From: Sulfurimonas sp. | Lineage (GTDB): Bacteria; Campylobacterota; Campylobacteria; Campylobacterales; Sulfurimonadaceae | Assembly (NCBI GenBank): GCA_003978465.1 | Contig: QNZS01000009.1 | Location: 1-64,000 of the forward strand | Length of the DNA: 64,000 nt | Direction: 5' to 3' | Shown: positions 54,054-62,713 of the stretch, piece by piece | How positions within the stretch are numbered: position 1 is the first letter of the stretch | Layout of the letters: the number at the start of each line of letters is the position of its first letter | Notes under the pieces: generated by a model | What the model was told of the DNA's origin: nothing | The model's database searches: none | What the model saw: the letters and a program-made list of their open reading frames with translations, nothing else | Made by a program: the position numbers and the translations under genes

Positions 54054-54055
54054 CT

Positions 54056-55219
54056 TTAGATACCATCTATTCTTAATACTTTCGTCTTTCCTACCATCAA
54101 CTCCAAGGTCATAATCATTCTTTTAAATACTGATTCTTGACGGTACTCTAAATTATGTTTTTTACATATTTCTTTTACTATTGGTTGCATCTCTTGGTAA
54201 AAAGAAAGAGGCATGTTTGGGAAAAGGTGATGCTCTATTTGATAGTTTAAAAATCCATGTAAATAGTCAATAACATCATTTCCAGTATTGTAGTTTACAC
54301 TTCCCATAATTTGTCTCAGGTAAAACTCACCCTGTGTTTTATGTGGAGTAGAAAACTGATAAATATCCTCTGCTGAGTGGTTTGGCACGATAACAAGAAA
54401 TGAGTGTAGGTTTGCATAAAGCTCTACAAGAAGCATAAATATTAAGGCACTGCTTACTGCTTGCATACCAAATGGTAAAAATAGAAGTGGTAAAAAGGCA
54501 AAACGAAAAAGTCCATAAGGAAGAAAATATGACAACCATAATTCTTTTCCATTTCTTGTAAAAGGAGAAACTTCGTAGTCAGTTGTGGGCTCAAGTCCTT
54601 TAGCTATTCTCTCTTTATTTTTTAAAATTCGGAGTGTATTTGGTCCATAATACGCAACCTTCCAAAGAGAAGCAAAAAACAAAACAACAAGATACTTTAC
54701 AAAAATAGGTACTTTCATATCGTGAATCCATTTCACATCTTTTTCTACATTATCAGGGTCATCAAGTTCACCTAGGTGGTAGTGGTGCATAATGTTATGC
54801 TCATAAGCCCATGCCTCAGGTTTAATCCAGTCAAACCAGTCTAGCCATCTTCTATGCCCAGCTGCAAAACCTTTTTTTGTATAACGAAAAGGAATATTTG
54901 GAACTTTATCATAAGCACCATGTAAAATAGGGTGTGCAACATTGGCCCACCTTGAAAGATTTCCAATTCCCATAAGAACTACACCCATGAGCCCAAGAAA
55001 CCAAAAAGCTAATTGAGATATGCCTAAGCCTAATGCATCAGTTATAATCACACTAGTTATCATAACTGCACCAAGTAGTGTTGAAAAACGTCCCCATTTT
55101 TCAAGTTTTAGAAGGTGCCTAAAGTCTTTTTTACCTACCTTAAGTGTCTTTTTTATATCGTCTATATCAATTTGAAGTTGTTCTTGATTTATATCTTTAT
55201 AGTCTGCATATTGTGCCAA
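54056..55219 (-). CDS. membrane fatty-acid desaturase (minus strand)
   Basis: A 387-residue desaturase of the same superfamily. Histidine boxes: HPILHG, then HNIMHHYH, and NYQIEHHLFPN near residue 335, with membrane pairs in between (about residues 48-90 and 225-270). It is clearly different from its convergent neighbour (longer N-terminus, other box 1). The start is TTG with AGGA seven bases ahead. It needs O2, so the pair implies life at least partly with oxygen and adjustment of membrane fluidity in the cold. Confidence 0.9.
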   Translation of the reverse strand: MAQYADYKDINQEQLQIDIDDIKKTLKVGKKDFRHLLKLEKWGRFSTLLGAVMITSVIITDALGLGISQLAFWFLGLMGVVLMGIGNLSRWANVAHPILHGAYDKVPNIPFRYTKKGFAAGHRRWLDWFDWIKPEAWAYEHNIMHHYHLGELDDPDNVEKDVKWIHDMKVPIFVKYLVVLFFASLWKVAYYGPNTLRILKNKERIAKGLEPTTDYEVSPFTRNGKELWLSYFLPYGLFRFAFLPLLFLPFGMQAVSSALIFMLLVELYANLHSFLVIVPNHSAEDIYQFSTPHKTQGEFYLRQIMGSVNYNTGNDVIDYLHGFLNYQIEHHLFPNMPLSFYQEMQPIVKEICKKHNLEYRQESVFKRMIMTLELMVGKTKVLRIDGI

Positions 55220-55336
55220 TTCTTTATCCTAAGTAGTATTTAATACTCGTAATTATATACAAAGATACTTAGAGTTAATACTATATAAACATCATTTTAG
55301 ATAGAATAAGCATAATAATAAAAGTATGGAGAATTT

Positions 55337-56257
55337 ATGGACGCTGCCAAATATATTTGGATGAATGGGAAGTATATTGCTTGGGAAGATGCCAAAGTAC
55401 ATGTACTTTCACACACACTACACTATGGAAATGGTGTAATCGAAGGAACTAAAGCATATAAAACTGCAAAAGGTTATGCTATTTTTCGCCTAAATGAGCA
55501 TACTACAAGACTTAAAGAGTCTGCAAAAATGACACTGATCGACATTCCTTACTCAGTTGAAGAGATGAACAAGGCTCAAATAGATTTAGTAAGAATGAAT
55601 AAGTTTACACTTGATACTGTCTATCTACGTCCTTTTGCATTTTTGGGTTATGGAGTTATGGGTGTTTATCATAAAGATGCACCTGTTGAGACTGTTATGT
55701 CAGCTTGGGAATGGGGTGCTTATCTTGGTGAAGATGCTCTTAAGTATGGTATAAAACTTAAAATAGCTTCAATGACAAGACCTTCAAATACTTCAAACAT
55801 GGGTAAAGCCAAAGCAACCGCAAATTATTTAAACTCTCAAATGGCAAAATATGAAGCTATTGATTGTGGATATGATGAGGCACTTTTGTTAGATGATCAA
55901 GGATATGTTGCTGAAGCTAGTGGAGCATGCTTTTTTATGGTAAAAAATGGAGAGTTAATTACTCCTCCAAATGATAACTCTTTAGCTTCAATTACACAAA
56001 AGATGGTTATTGAAATGGCAGAAGACTTTGGTATCAAAGTAGTGCGTCGTCGTATCACGAGAGAAGAAGTGTATGTGGCTGATGAAGCATTTTTAACTGG
56101 AACTGCAGCTGAGATAACTCCTGTAGCAAATGTTGATGCGAGAATTATCGGTTGTGGAAATCGTGGAGAGATGACTGAAAAATTACAGTCAACTTATTTT
56201 GATATAGTATTCGGACGTAACAAAAAGTACGAACATTACTTGACTTATATAGACTAA
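55337..56257 (+). CDS. ilvE: branched-chain amino acid aminotransferase
   Basis: A 306-residue fold-type IV PLP enzyme that makes or breaks down Val, Leu and Ile. HTLHYGNGVIEGTKAYKT, YLRPFAFLGYGVMGV, the PLP-lysine region KATANYLNSQMAK and EASGACFFMVKNG are as in IlvE. TGGAGAATTT is the ribosome site. It begins a co-directional run with an SPFH protein, hisIE and a membrane protein. Confidence 0.95.
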   Translation: MDAAKYIWMNGKYIAWEDAKVHVLSHTLHYGNGVIEGTKAYKTAKGYAIFRLNEHTTRLKESAKMTLIDIPYSVEEMNKAQIDLVRMNKFTLDTVYLRPFAFLGYGVMGVYHKDAPVETVMSAWEWGAYLGEDALKYGIKLKIASMTRPSNTSNMGKAKATANYLNSQMAKYEAIDCGYDEALLLDDQGYVAEASGACFFMVKNGELITPPNDNSLASITQKMVIEMAEDFGIKVVRRRITREEVYVADEAFLTGTAAEITPVANVDARIIGCGNRGEMTEKLQSTYFDIVFGRNKKYEHYLTYID

Positions 56258-56287
56258 AAAATTAAATAAAACTAAGGAAAATTTACT

Positions 56288-57364
56288 ATGGCATCAGATA
56301 TGAATGATTATTTCAACAAAAAAAAGAGTGAAGGTGGAGGACAAAAGAAGTCTAGTGGCGGTTCAGGTGGTCCATCAGGCCCACAAATGCCAAACATGCC
56401 AGACTTTGGTTCTAAATCAGGGCTAGTTTACTTTCTTATTGCATTTGTTGTAATGTTAGTAATTGCAAAGCCTTTTACAATTATTGAAGAGGGACAACGC
56501 GGAATTTTAAGTACAAATGGTAAGTACCAAGATCAAGCACTTCTTCCAGGGCTTCATTTTATCGTACCTATTATCCAAAAGGTATATACCGTAGATACAA
56601 AGGTTCGTATTATTAACTATGCTTCTCGTATAGAGCTTAGTTCAAATACATCTGGAATTGTAAGTAAACCAGCAATTACAGTTTTAGATAAGCGTTCTCT
56701 TCCTGTAACTATTGAGCTAACGGTTCAGTACAGACTTAACTCTGAGTTTGCTGCACAGACTATTTCAAACTGGGGATTTAGTTGGGAAGATAAGATAATT
56801 AACCCTGTTGTTCGTGATGTTGTTCGTAATGTTATCGGAAAGTATGATGCGGAAGCATTAACTCAAATGAGAAATGCTTTAGGTAAAGAGATAGAAACTG
56901 GGATTCGTCAAAATGTTACAAGTCTTAAAAATACTCCAGCAGTACTTCAATCAGTACAACTTCGTGACATAGTTTTACCTACAAAAGTAAAAGAGCAAAT
57001 TGAAGCAGTTCAAATTGCAAAACAAGCAGTACAAAAAGCAGAACAAGATGTTCAACGTGTAAAACAAGAAGCATTAAAACGTGCAGCTGAAGCAGAAGGT
57101 GTTGCTCAACAAGCTAGAATTGAAGCAAAAGGTAAGGCAGATGCTGTTACTATTCAAGCAGATGCAAAAGCTAAAGCAAACCTTTTAATTTCAAAATCTT
57201 TAACTACTAAACTTTTACAATTAGAGCAGATAAAAGTTCAAGGTAAGTTTAATGATGCACTTCGTGTAAATCGTGATGCAAAAATCTTCTTAACACCTGG
57301 TGGATCTACTCCAAATATCTGGGTAGATACAAAGAATGCAAGACAAAGAACTACGGCTAAGTAA
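56288..57364 (+). CDS. SPFH/prohibitin-like membrane protein
   Basis: A 358-residue protein. Residues ~12-45 are a flexible Gly/Ser/Pro-rich cytosolic start, ~47-65 a membrane helix, ~68-250 the SPFH domain (EEGQRGILSTNGKYQDQALLPG; YRLNSEFAAQTISNWGF), and ~235-310 a coiled coil rich in Ala/Lys/Gln. This order resembles HflK and prohibitin, which form membrane scaffolds and regulate FtsH protease. There is no hflC next door. Its stop overlaps the hisIE start. Confidence 0.9.
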   Translation: MASDMNDYFNKKKSEGGGQKKSSGGSGGPSGPQMPNMPDFGSKSGLVYFLIAFVVMLVIAKPFTIIEEGQRGILSTNGKYQDQALLPGLHFIVPIIQKVYTVDTKVRIINYASRIELSSNTSGIVSKPAITVLDKRSLPVTIELTVQYRLNSEFAAQTISNWGFSWEDKIINPVVRDVVRNVIGKYDAEALTQMRNALGKEIETGIRQNVTSLKNTPAVLQSVQLRDIVLPTKVKEQIEAVQIAKQAVQKAEQDVQRVKQEALKRAAEAEGVAQQARIEAKGKADAVTIQADAKAKANLLISKSLTTKLLQLEQIKVQGKFNDALRVNRDAKIFLTPGGSTPNIWVDTKNARQRTTAK

Positions 57365-58044
57365 TGATAAATGCAGTAGGTAGAGTAGATTGGAAGAAGT
57401 CAGAACTTCTTCCTGTTATTGTTCAAGAAGTTTCAACAAATGAAATTTTAATGATGGCTTATATGAATAAGGAAGCATTAGAACTCTCTTTAAATACAAA
57501 AATTGCACACTACTTTTCTCGCTCAAAACAACGTATCTGGAAAAAAGGTGAGAGTAGTGGACATACTCAAGCTATTCACTCCTTTAGTATAGATTGCGAT
57601 AACGATACTCTTCTTATAAAAGTCACACAAGAGGGTGTAGCATGTCATACTGGCCGCAAATCTTGTTTCTTCACAGAATTAGAATCAGGTGAGACTAACT
57701 CTGAAGTTGAAGTTGATACGACTGCTTCTTATGGTGTTATAGATACACTGTACCATACTATACAAGAGAGAAAGCTAGCTGATCCTACAACTTCTTGGAC
57801 AGCTAAACTTATTGATAAGGGTGATAATACAATTTTGAAAAAAGTTGTAGAAGAAGCTGGTGAGTTTTGTTTTGCATATAAAGATAATGATGAAGCAGAG
57901 ATGATTTATGAAGCAGCTGATTTAACTTATCATATGCTTGTCGCACTTGCTGTTAAAAATATCTCTCCTGATAGAATTAAACAAGAGTTAGTTCGTAGAT
58001 TTGACATGAGCGGGATAGCTGAGAAAAATGCAAGAGAGGATTAA
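57364..58044 (+). CDS. hisI: bifunctional phosphoribosyl-AMP cyclohydrolase/ATP pyrophosphatase HisIE
   Basis: A 226-residue fusion for two early histidine steps. Residues 1-~120 are HisI (HYFSRSKQRIWKKGESSGHTQ region; SIDCDNDTLLIKVTQEG and ACHTGRKSCFF with the zinc Cys). Residues ~120-226 are HisE (TLYHTIQERKLADPTTSWT and KVVEEAGEFCFAYKD). It overlaps the SPFH stop and the next start by one base each, so it is embedded in the operon even though other his genes are elsewhere. Confidence 0.96.
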   Translation: MINAVGRVDWKKSELLPVIVQEVSTNEILMMAYMNKEALELSLNTKIAHYFSRSKQRIWKKGESSGHTQAIHSFSIDCDNDTLLIKVTQEGVACHTGRKSCFFTELESGETNSEVEVDTTASYGVIDTLYHTIQERKLADPTTSWTAKLIDKGDNTILKKVVEEAGEFCFAYKDNDEAEMIYEAADLTYHMLVALAVKNISPDRIKQELVRRFDMSGIAEKNARED

Positions 58045-58556
58045 TGAACTCTAAAATCACTTTTTTTATAGATGGGCTTATTGAATGGGATTATCTATTA
58101 TTTGGAAGTGTTTTTCTTCTTTTTCTTTTTTTTATAATACTGGGTATAGTTTTTAGAAAAAAGCTTATTTTATCGATACTATTTCTTTTACTTGGATTCT
58201 CTATCCTTCTTCTTGGCCCGACTTGGGGTTATATGAAACTCCACGAAACTCTTTTTAAAAACTCAACAAAACTTCTCAGTCAAAAACGACTACAATTTAG
58301 CGAAGCTGTAGTGGTAAAGGGAAGCATGATAAATGAGTCAAATAGAGACTTCCAAGAGTGTAAAATTACAGCTAGTGCTTATGCTGTGAGTTCTAACAAA
58401 CTCAAAAACTATCTTAAAAAATTTAAGCCATTCAAAAAAAAATCGATTATAGAAATGAATATAGTAAAGTTGGAAACTAGAGAGTTTAAAATTATTGTTG
58501 AACCTTTTATTTACAGTAAAAATTACAATATTTCAATTGGAGCAGATTGTAGATAA
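58044..58556 (+). CDS. two-helix membrane protein, DUF2393-like
   Basis: A 170-residue protein with two hydrophobic helices at about residues 16-36 and 41-62, then a soluble, probably periplasmic domain with the segment VVVKGSMINESNRDFQECKI, typical of small beta-sandwich domains that follow such helices. I think it belongs to the DUF2393-type group of Campylobacterota membrane proteins, but this rests on general layout. It overlaps hisIE by one base and ends the run. Confidence 0.6.
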   Translation: MNSKITFFIDGLIEWDYLLFGSVFLLFLFFIILGIVFRKKLILSILFLLLGFSILLLGPTWGYMKLHETLFKNSTKLLSQKRLQFSEAVVVKGSMINESNRDFQECKITASAYAVSSNKLKNYLKKFKPFKKKSIIEMNIVKLETREFKIIVEPFIYSKNYNISIGADCR

Positions 58557-58576
58557 CACTTTTAAATTATTAGCAC

Positions 58577-58729
58577 TTTATCACTTTTGGAGTAATATTT
58601 CTTACTTTTATGGAAGGTAAAATTGGTTCAATAAAATAAGATGAAGCAAAAATAAAAGTAGGTATATTTATACCTACCTCTGTAGCATGTCTTTTATTAG
58701 CAGGATTTTGAGCTAAAGTTAGTAAATAA
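58577..58729 (+). pseudogene. relic of an NhaA-type Na+/H+ antiporter C-terminus
   Basis: One frame reads ITFGVIFLTFMEGKIGSIK, stop, DEAKIKVGIFIPTSVACLLLAGF, stop, AKVSK, stop. The piece resembles the end of NhaA antiporters (GIGFTMSIFI..., then AKIGI...SL.AG..G). It has no start and two inner stops, so it is not functional. It sits in the ~400-bp gap after the membrane-protein gene; the remainder of that gap up to 58961 shows nothing clear beyond a 7-bp hairpin at 58832-58857. Confidence 0.4.
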
Positions 58730-58961
58730 TAGTCATGCTGCAGTAAATATTAAGGGTGAAAATTGTTACAGGGCAAGCGGATTCTTAGACTTTTTTACAA
58801 GTGGTTTTAACAAAGTAAATAAATGCAGTCGGTTGTAAAAGAGTTTGTGGTTACAACTAACTTAAAACCTGGAACTTCCCAAGTCTTTAGAGTTTACTTT
58901 AGATACCCACAGCACTTCAGAATCACAGCATAGTTCACTAAAGTTTGAGGACACTAAACTT

Positions 58962-59921
58962 CTAGTATTTAAGTCCAACTTTTTTAAGTGCTTTATTAAT
59001 ATTTTTTACTTGAATATTTTTATTTCTACACCATTGTGGTGCTAGAAGTGAGTCATCATCTAACCCTGCAGTTATTCTTTGAACATGCACATGTGCTGGT
59101 TTCATTTCTATAGACTTCACTAAAACATCAAGATACTCTTCTTCACTGATTGGAGTGAATTCTCCACGATTGTATTCATTTGCTAAAGCTGTGCGTTTTA
59201 CAACATATAAAGGATGATACTTTACAGAATCAATTCCCCACTCATATGCAGCACGTGATGTCTCAAGCATCATCTCCTGTGTTTCATCTGCCAAACCAAA
59301 GATTAGGTGACCACAGACATTCACTCCGGCCTTTTTAGATTTAATAATCCACTCTTTAACATTTGCACTATCATGACCACGATTGATTTTAATCAATGTT
59401 TCATCATATACAGATTGGATACCAAACTCTAGCCATATCTCACTCTTTTTTGATAACTCTGCTAAGTAATCAAGTGTTTCTTGTGTGATACTGTCCGAAC
59501 GAGTACCAATACTTAATCCAACTACATTAGGAAATGAAAGTGCTTTTTCATAGAGAGCTTTAAGTGTGTCAAATGGAGCATAAGTATTTGTAAATGACTG
59601 GAAGTAAACAAGAAATTTCTCTGCTCCATACTCTTTAGCTTGGCGTTTAGATATAGCAGAAAACTGTTGTTCAAGTTGAAGAATCTGTTTATCCAAATAA
59701 GGATTTTCTTTTGAGTCAAGATTTAAATGAAAACTTTTAAGCTCTTGTACTTCATCCGTACTTGCAGAAAAAGAATCGTTTTCACAAAATGTACAGCCAC
59801 CTCTAGCAACTGTTCCATCTATATTTGGACAAGTAAATCCAGAGATATTGATACCAACTTTATAGACTTTAGCATTAAATTTCTTTTTAAGGTACCCACC
59901 ATATGTATATATTTGTTCCAT
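58962..59921 (-). CDS. radical SAM protein, TIGR01212/YhcC family
   Basis: A 319-residue radical SAM enzyme from the ATG at 59921. Cys31, Cys43 and Cys46 (CPNIDGTVARGGCTFC) hold the 4Fe-4S cluster with the long CX11CXXC spacing of this family; FGIQSVYDETLIKINRGHD and HLIFGLADET follow. The start at 59921 overlaps the purF stop (TAATG) and matches the start of E. coli YhcC; an upstream ATG at 59948 would add nine unrelated residues. The reaction is not known for the family. Confidence 0.9.
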   Translation of the reverse strand: MEQIYTYGGYLKKKFNAKVYKVGINISGFTCPNIDGTVARGGCTFCENDSFSASTDEVQELKSFHLNLDSKENPYLDKQILQLEQQFSAISKRQAKEYGAEKFLVYFQSFTNTYAPFDTLKALYEKALSFPNVVGLSIGTRSDSITQETLDYLAELSKKSEIWLEFGIQSVYDETLIKINRGHDSANVKEWIIKSKKAGVNVCGHLIFGLADETQEMMLETSRAAYEWGIDSVKYHPLYVVKRTALANEYNRGEFTPISEEEYLDVLVKSIEMKPAHVHVQRITAGLDDDSLLAPQWCRNKNIQVKNINKALKKVGLKY

Positions 59922-61282
59922 TAAACTATGTATTTCCCTGTAAAACATGCCGTACAGTACTTCTCTTCAGAGACAGTAGAGTTTACACTATGTAAAAGTG
60001 AATCTTCATCAAGGTAGGCAAGTGAATCAGCTTCTATATACTCACAGATCTCTTGTTTAGTCATATTAGAAGCGATGAGTTTATCTTTACTTGGAGTATC
60101 TACACCGTAAAAACATGGGTCAGTTGTTGGAGGAGAAGAAACACGCATATGAACTTCACTGGCTCCTGCCTCTTTAAGCATTCTAATAATACGGCGAGAA
60201 GTTGTACCACGAACGATAGAGTCATCAACTACAATAACACGCTTACCTTTGATAACATCAATCATAGGAGAGAGTTTCATTTTTACTTTTAAATCACGCA
60301 TCTCTTGTGTTGGTTCAATAAATGTACGACCGATATAATGGTTTCTCATGATACCCATCTCATAAGGGATACCACTCTCTTGCGCATAACCAATTGCCGC
60401 TGGAACACCACCATCTGGAACAGGGATAACTACATCAGCTTCAATTGGTTGGATTGCTGCTAATGCTTGACCCATGTTTTTACGCATATGATATACAGAT
60501 TGACCATATACTGTTGAGTCCGGACGTGCAAAATAAACATACTCAAAGATACAGTGTTTAGGTGTTGGTTCAAAAACTTTAATACTTTGAGGTGCCTTAT
60601 CTTTTTCAAAAATAAGAAGTTCACCAGGCTCTACATCACGAATCAAAGTAGCACCTACTAAATCAAAAGCACATGTTTCACTTGCGACAATGTAACCACC
60701 ATTTGGAAGGCGACCTAAACTAAGAGGACGAAAACCAAAACGGTCACGCATAGCAAACATTTTTGTTCTACTTAAAAATACTAAAGAGAAAGCACCTTCA
60801 ATTCTCTGAACAGCATCAACAATTCTATCAACTAGTTTGTCCTTAGAACTTTTAGCGATTAAGTGAATAAGGTTTTCAGTGTCCATAAATGTTTGAAAAA
60901 TTGCACCTTTCTCAATAAGTGAAGTACGAACTTCTTTAGCATTGGTTAGGTTACCATTGTGAACAATAGCCATTTCACCAAGGTCATAACGAGCAAAGAC
61001 TGGTTGTGCATCAAGGATTGAGTCATCACCAGCTGTTGAGTAACGTGTGTGACCCACGGCAGATGAACCACAAAGTGTTTCTAACTTTTCTTCATTAAAA
61101 ACTTTCATAACAAGACCACGGTCTTTAATAGTATGAAGTTTTTTTCCATCAGATGAGCTGATACCTGCAGCTTCTTGTCCACGGTGTTGTAGAGCATGTA
61201 GAGAAAAGTAAGCTAACCTAGAAGCTTCTTCATGACCAAAAATTCCAACAACAGCACACTTTTCATTTATATCTTCGCGCAA
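59921..61282 (-). CDS. purF: amidophosphoribosyltransferase PurF
   Basis: First step of purine synthesis: glutamine amide to PRPP. The 453-residue protein starts MREDINEKCAVVGIFGH, so Cys9 becomes the N-terminal nucleophile after cleavage of a short propeptide. ALQHRGQEAAGI, VGHTRYSTAG, the PRPP loop VIVVDDSIVRGTTS and the C-terminal CTACFTG are intact. The start codon is TTG with AAGGA seven bases ahead. It overlaps the radical SAM gene by one base. Confidence 0.97.
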   Translation of the reverse strand: MREDINEKCAVVGIFGHEEASRLAYFSLHALQHRGQEAAGISSSDGKKLHTIKDRGLVMKVFNEEKLETLCGSSAVGHTRYSTAGDDSILDAQPVFARYDLGEMAIVHNGNLTNAKEVRTSLIEKGAIFQTFMDTENLIHLIAKSSKDKLVDRIVDAVQRIEGAFSLVFLSRTKMFAMRDRFGFRPLSLGRLPNGGYIVASETCAFDLVGATLIRDVEPGELLIFEKDKAPQSIKVFEPTPKHCIFEYVYFARPDSTVYGQSVYHMRKNMGQALAAIQPIEADVVIPVPDGGVPAAIGYAQESGIPYEMGIMRNHYIGRTFIEPTQEMRDLKVKMKLSPMIDVIKGKRVIVVDDSIVRGTTSRRIIRMLKEAGASEVHMRVSSPPTTDPCFYGVDTPSKDKLIASNMTKQEICEYIEADSLAYLDEDSLLHSVNSTVSEEKYCTACFTGKYIV

Positions 61283-61460
61283 AATATATCCTTGTAATTG
61301 TAAGCTAATAGTAAATAATCAATGCAATTATACAAACATTACCTATAAGTAAAATGAAAGCTTATTGGAACTATAAATTAACACAGTAAGTCTAAAGAAA
61401 CTAATAGTGTAGAACTTTCTATTTATCTTAGATATAAAAATAATCCAAAAGGTAGTACAT

Positions 61461-61649
61461 ATGAATATTGTCTTGTGTAATAACCTTATTCCAATTACGA
61501 CGGATTTTACAATATTACATACTCGATGGATGAACGAATTTTTTAATTATCACACATATGGAGTACTCTTTTATTCACTACGAGAGTATCTAGTAGGTGC
61601 GAGTCAAAATACTCTTAAAAAGTTATCTGAAAAACTAACTAAAGTGTAG
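61461..61649 (+). CDS. possible 62-residue protein
   Basis: A frame with an AAAAGG site before its ATG, encoding MNIVLCNNLIPITTDFTILH ... and a C-terminal part (FYSLREYLVGASQNTLKKL) that looks like real helical protein. It may be a genuine small gene or the end of a lost larger one; nothing similar is known to me. The surrounding 470-bp gap between purF and the DUF234 gene shows no other feature. Confidence 0.35.
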   Translation: MNIVLCNNLIPITTDFTILHTRWMNEFFNYHTYGVLFYSLREYLVGASQNTLKKLSEKLTKV

Positions 61650-61750
61650 TATTCGGATAAGGTAATTCATAAAACTTCTGATATTGTAAAATACGATATT
61701 CAAAAATTTTAACTACTTGAAGAATTATATAAAGCATTGAAAGTTGTGAG

Positions 61751-62689
61751 TTAGATAAAATTTTCAATGAGTTCATCTTTTGAAGTATTTTTGAGTAAGG
61801 CTTGAAAATCTTCAGAACTGTAAAGTACAAGAGAACTGCTCTTTAGTTGCTCTAGCTCTTTACTAAAACCTCGCTTAGCAAAGAGAATAATTTGTGTAGG
61901 TTCTATGTTTAGCTTGACACATTTTTCATTCAGTTTATGTAACTCTTTTTTATTGATAAAGTGATTTGTCCATTTACATTCACTTACATATATTTTATGA
62001 TCATTTGTAAGGGTTAATATATCTATCTCAATGTTCGCATCCCAGTAACTTCCGGAACTGATAATTTGTGCATCTCTTAGGTTATAGTTAAGTAAAACCT
62101 CACTTAACTCTTCAAAAATTAAACTTGTATAACTATTTAAATGCTGTGTTATGTTTGAGTGCAAGACTTCATAGTTTTTCTTTTTGATATTTACTATCTG
62201 TGGGGTGATAAAATAAAACCAGAACCTAACAAATGGATGGGAAAAAAGTACCTTGTGTGAGATTCTATGTCTTGCATCTCGGCGTTTGAGTTTTGCATTA
62301 GGATTTAGCTCTCTAGGGTGGCATTCCCTAGAGTACTCCATCTGAATAAGTCCTACATCTTGGAGATAATTGAGTGCTCCTCCTCCATTTCCATTATTTA
62401 GTCCCGCTCGTCTAAAGGCAGAGAAGATTTTTCTATCCCCAGTTGCTAGTGCTTGAAGTAGTCGTTTATGAGTAGGTTCTGTATCTATTAACTCTTCTAT
62501 TTTTTCATTTAAAATATCAAACTTTTCTATAATTAACTCTTGTATTAACTCCTTGATGGGTTTAGATGTATCTATATCCCACCCTAAACCACCAAATACA
62601 GAGAAGTAGGAGATTTGAGTTTCCATATCATTTGGATAGTTACGAAAATAAAATGAGCGAAACTGCTCGAGTAGTTTAGAGTTTGTCAT
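61751..62689 (-). CDS. DUF234-type protein with PD-(D/E)xK-like nuclease domain
   Basis: A 312-residue protein. The middle (residues ~85-160: RKIFSAFRRAGLNNGNGGGALNYLQDVGLIQ, then HRISHKVLFSHPFVRFWFYF) is a winged-helix block known from the C-terminal side of archaeal-type DUF234 ATPases, but there is no Walker ATPase here. The end (EIDILTLTNDHKIYVSECKW) has Asp223, Glu237 and Lys239 in PD-(D/E)xK order, with Glu193/194 upstream. It has no ribosome site and a -10 box 7 nt before the ATG. It is 24 bp after the polymerase gene on the same strand. Confidence 0.78.
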   Translation of the reverse strand: MTNSKLLEQFRSFYFRNYPNDMETQISYFSVFGGLGWDIDTSKPIKELIQELIIEKFDILNEKIEELIDTEPTHKRLLQALATGDRKIFSAFRRAGLNNGNGGGALNYLQDVGLIQMEYSRECHPRELNPNAKLKRRDARHRISHKVLFSHPFVRFWFYFITPQIVNIKKKNYEVLHSNITQHLNSYTSLIFEELSEVLLNYNLRDAQIISSGSYWDANIEIDILTLTNDHKIYVSECKWTNHFINKKELHKLNEKCVKLNIEPTQIILFAKRGFSKELEQLKSSSLVLYSSEDFQALLKNTSKDELIENFI

Positions 62690-62696
62690 GGTAGGT

Positions 62697-62702
62697 ATTG
62701 TA
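62697..62702 (-). promoter_or_regulatory. -10 box (TACAAT) directly before the DUF234 gene
   Basis: TACAAT on the minus strand ends 7 nt before the ATG at 62689, and no Shine-Dalgarno is present. Candidate leaderless promoter, inside the short gap after the polymerase gene. Confidence 0.45.
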
Positions 62703-62713
62703 GCATAGAAGAA

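Noticed and set aside
59922-59948. Upstream ATG at 59948 as start of the radical SAM protein
   Set aside because: It would add nine residues not matching the family and overlap purF by 28 nt; the ATG at 59921 forms a TAATG joint and fits YhcC.
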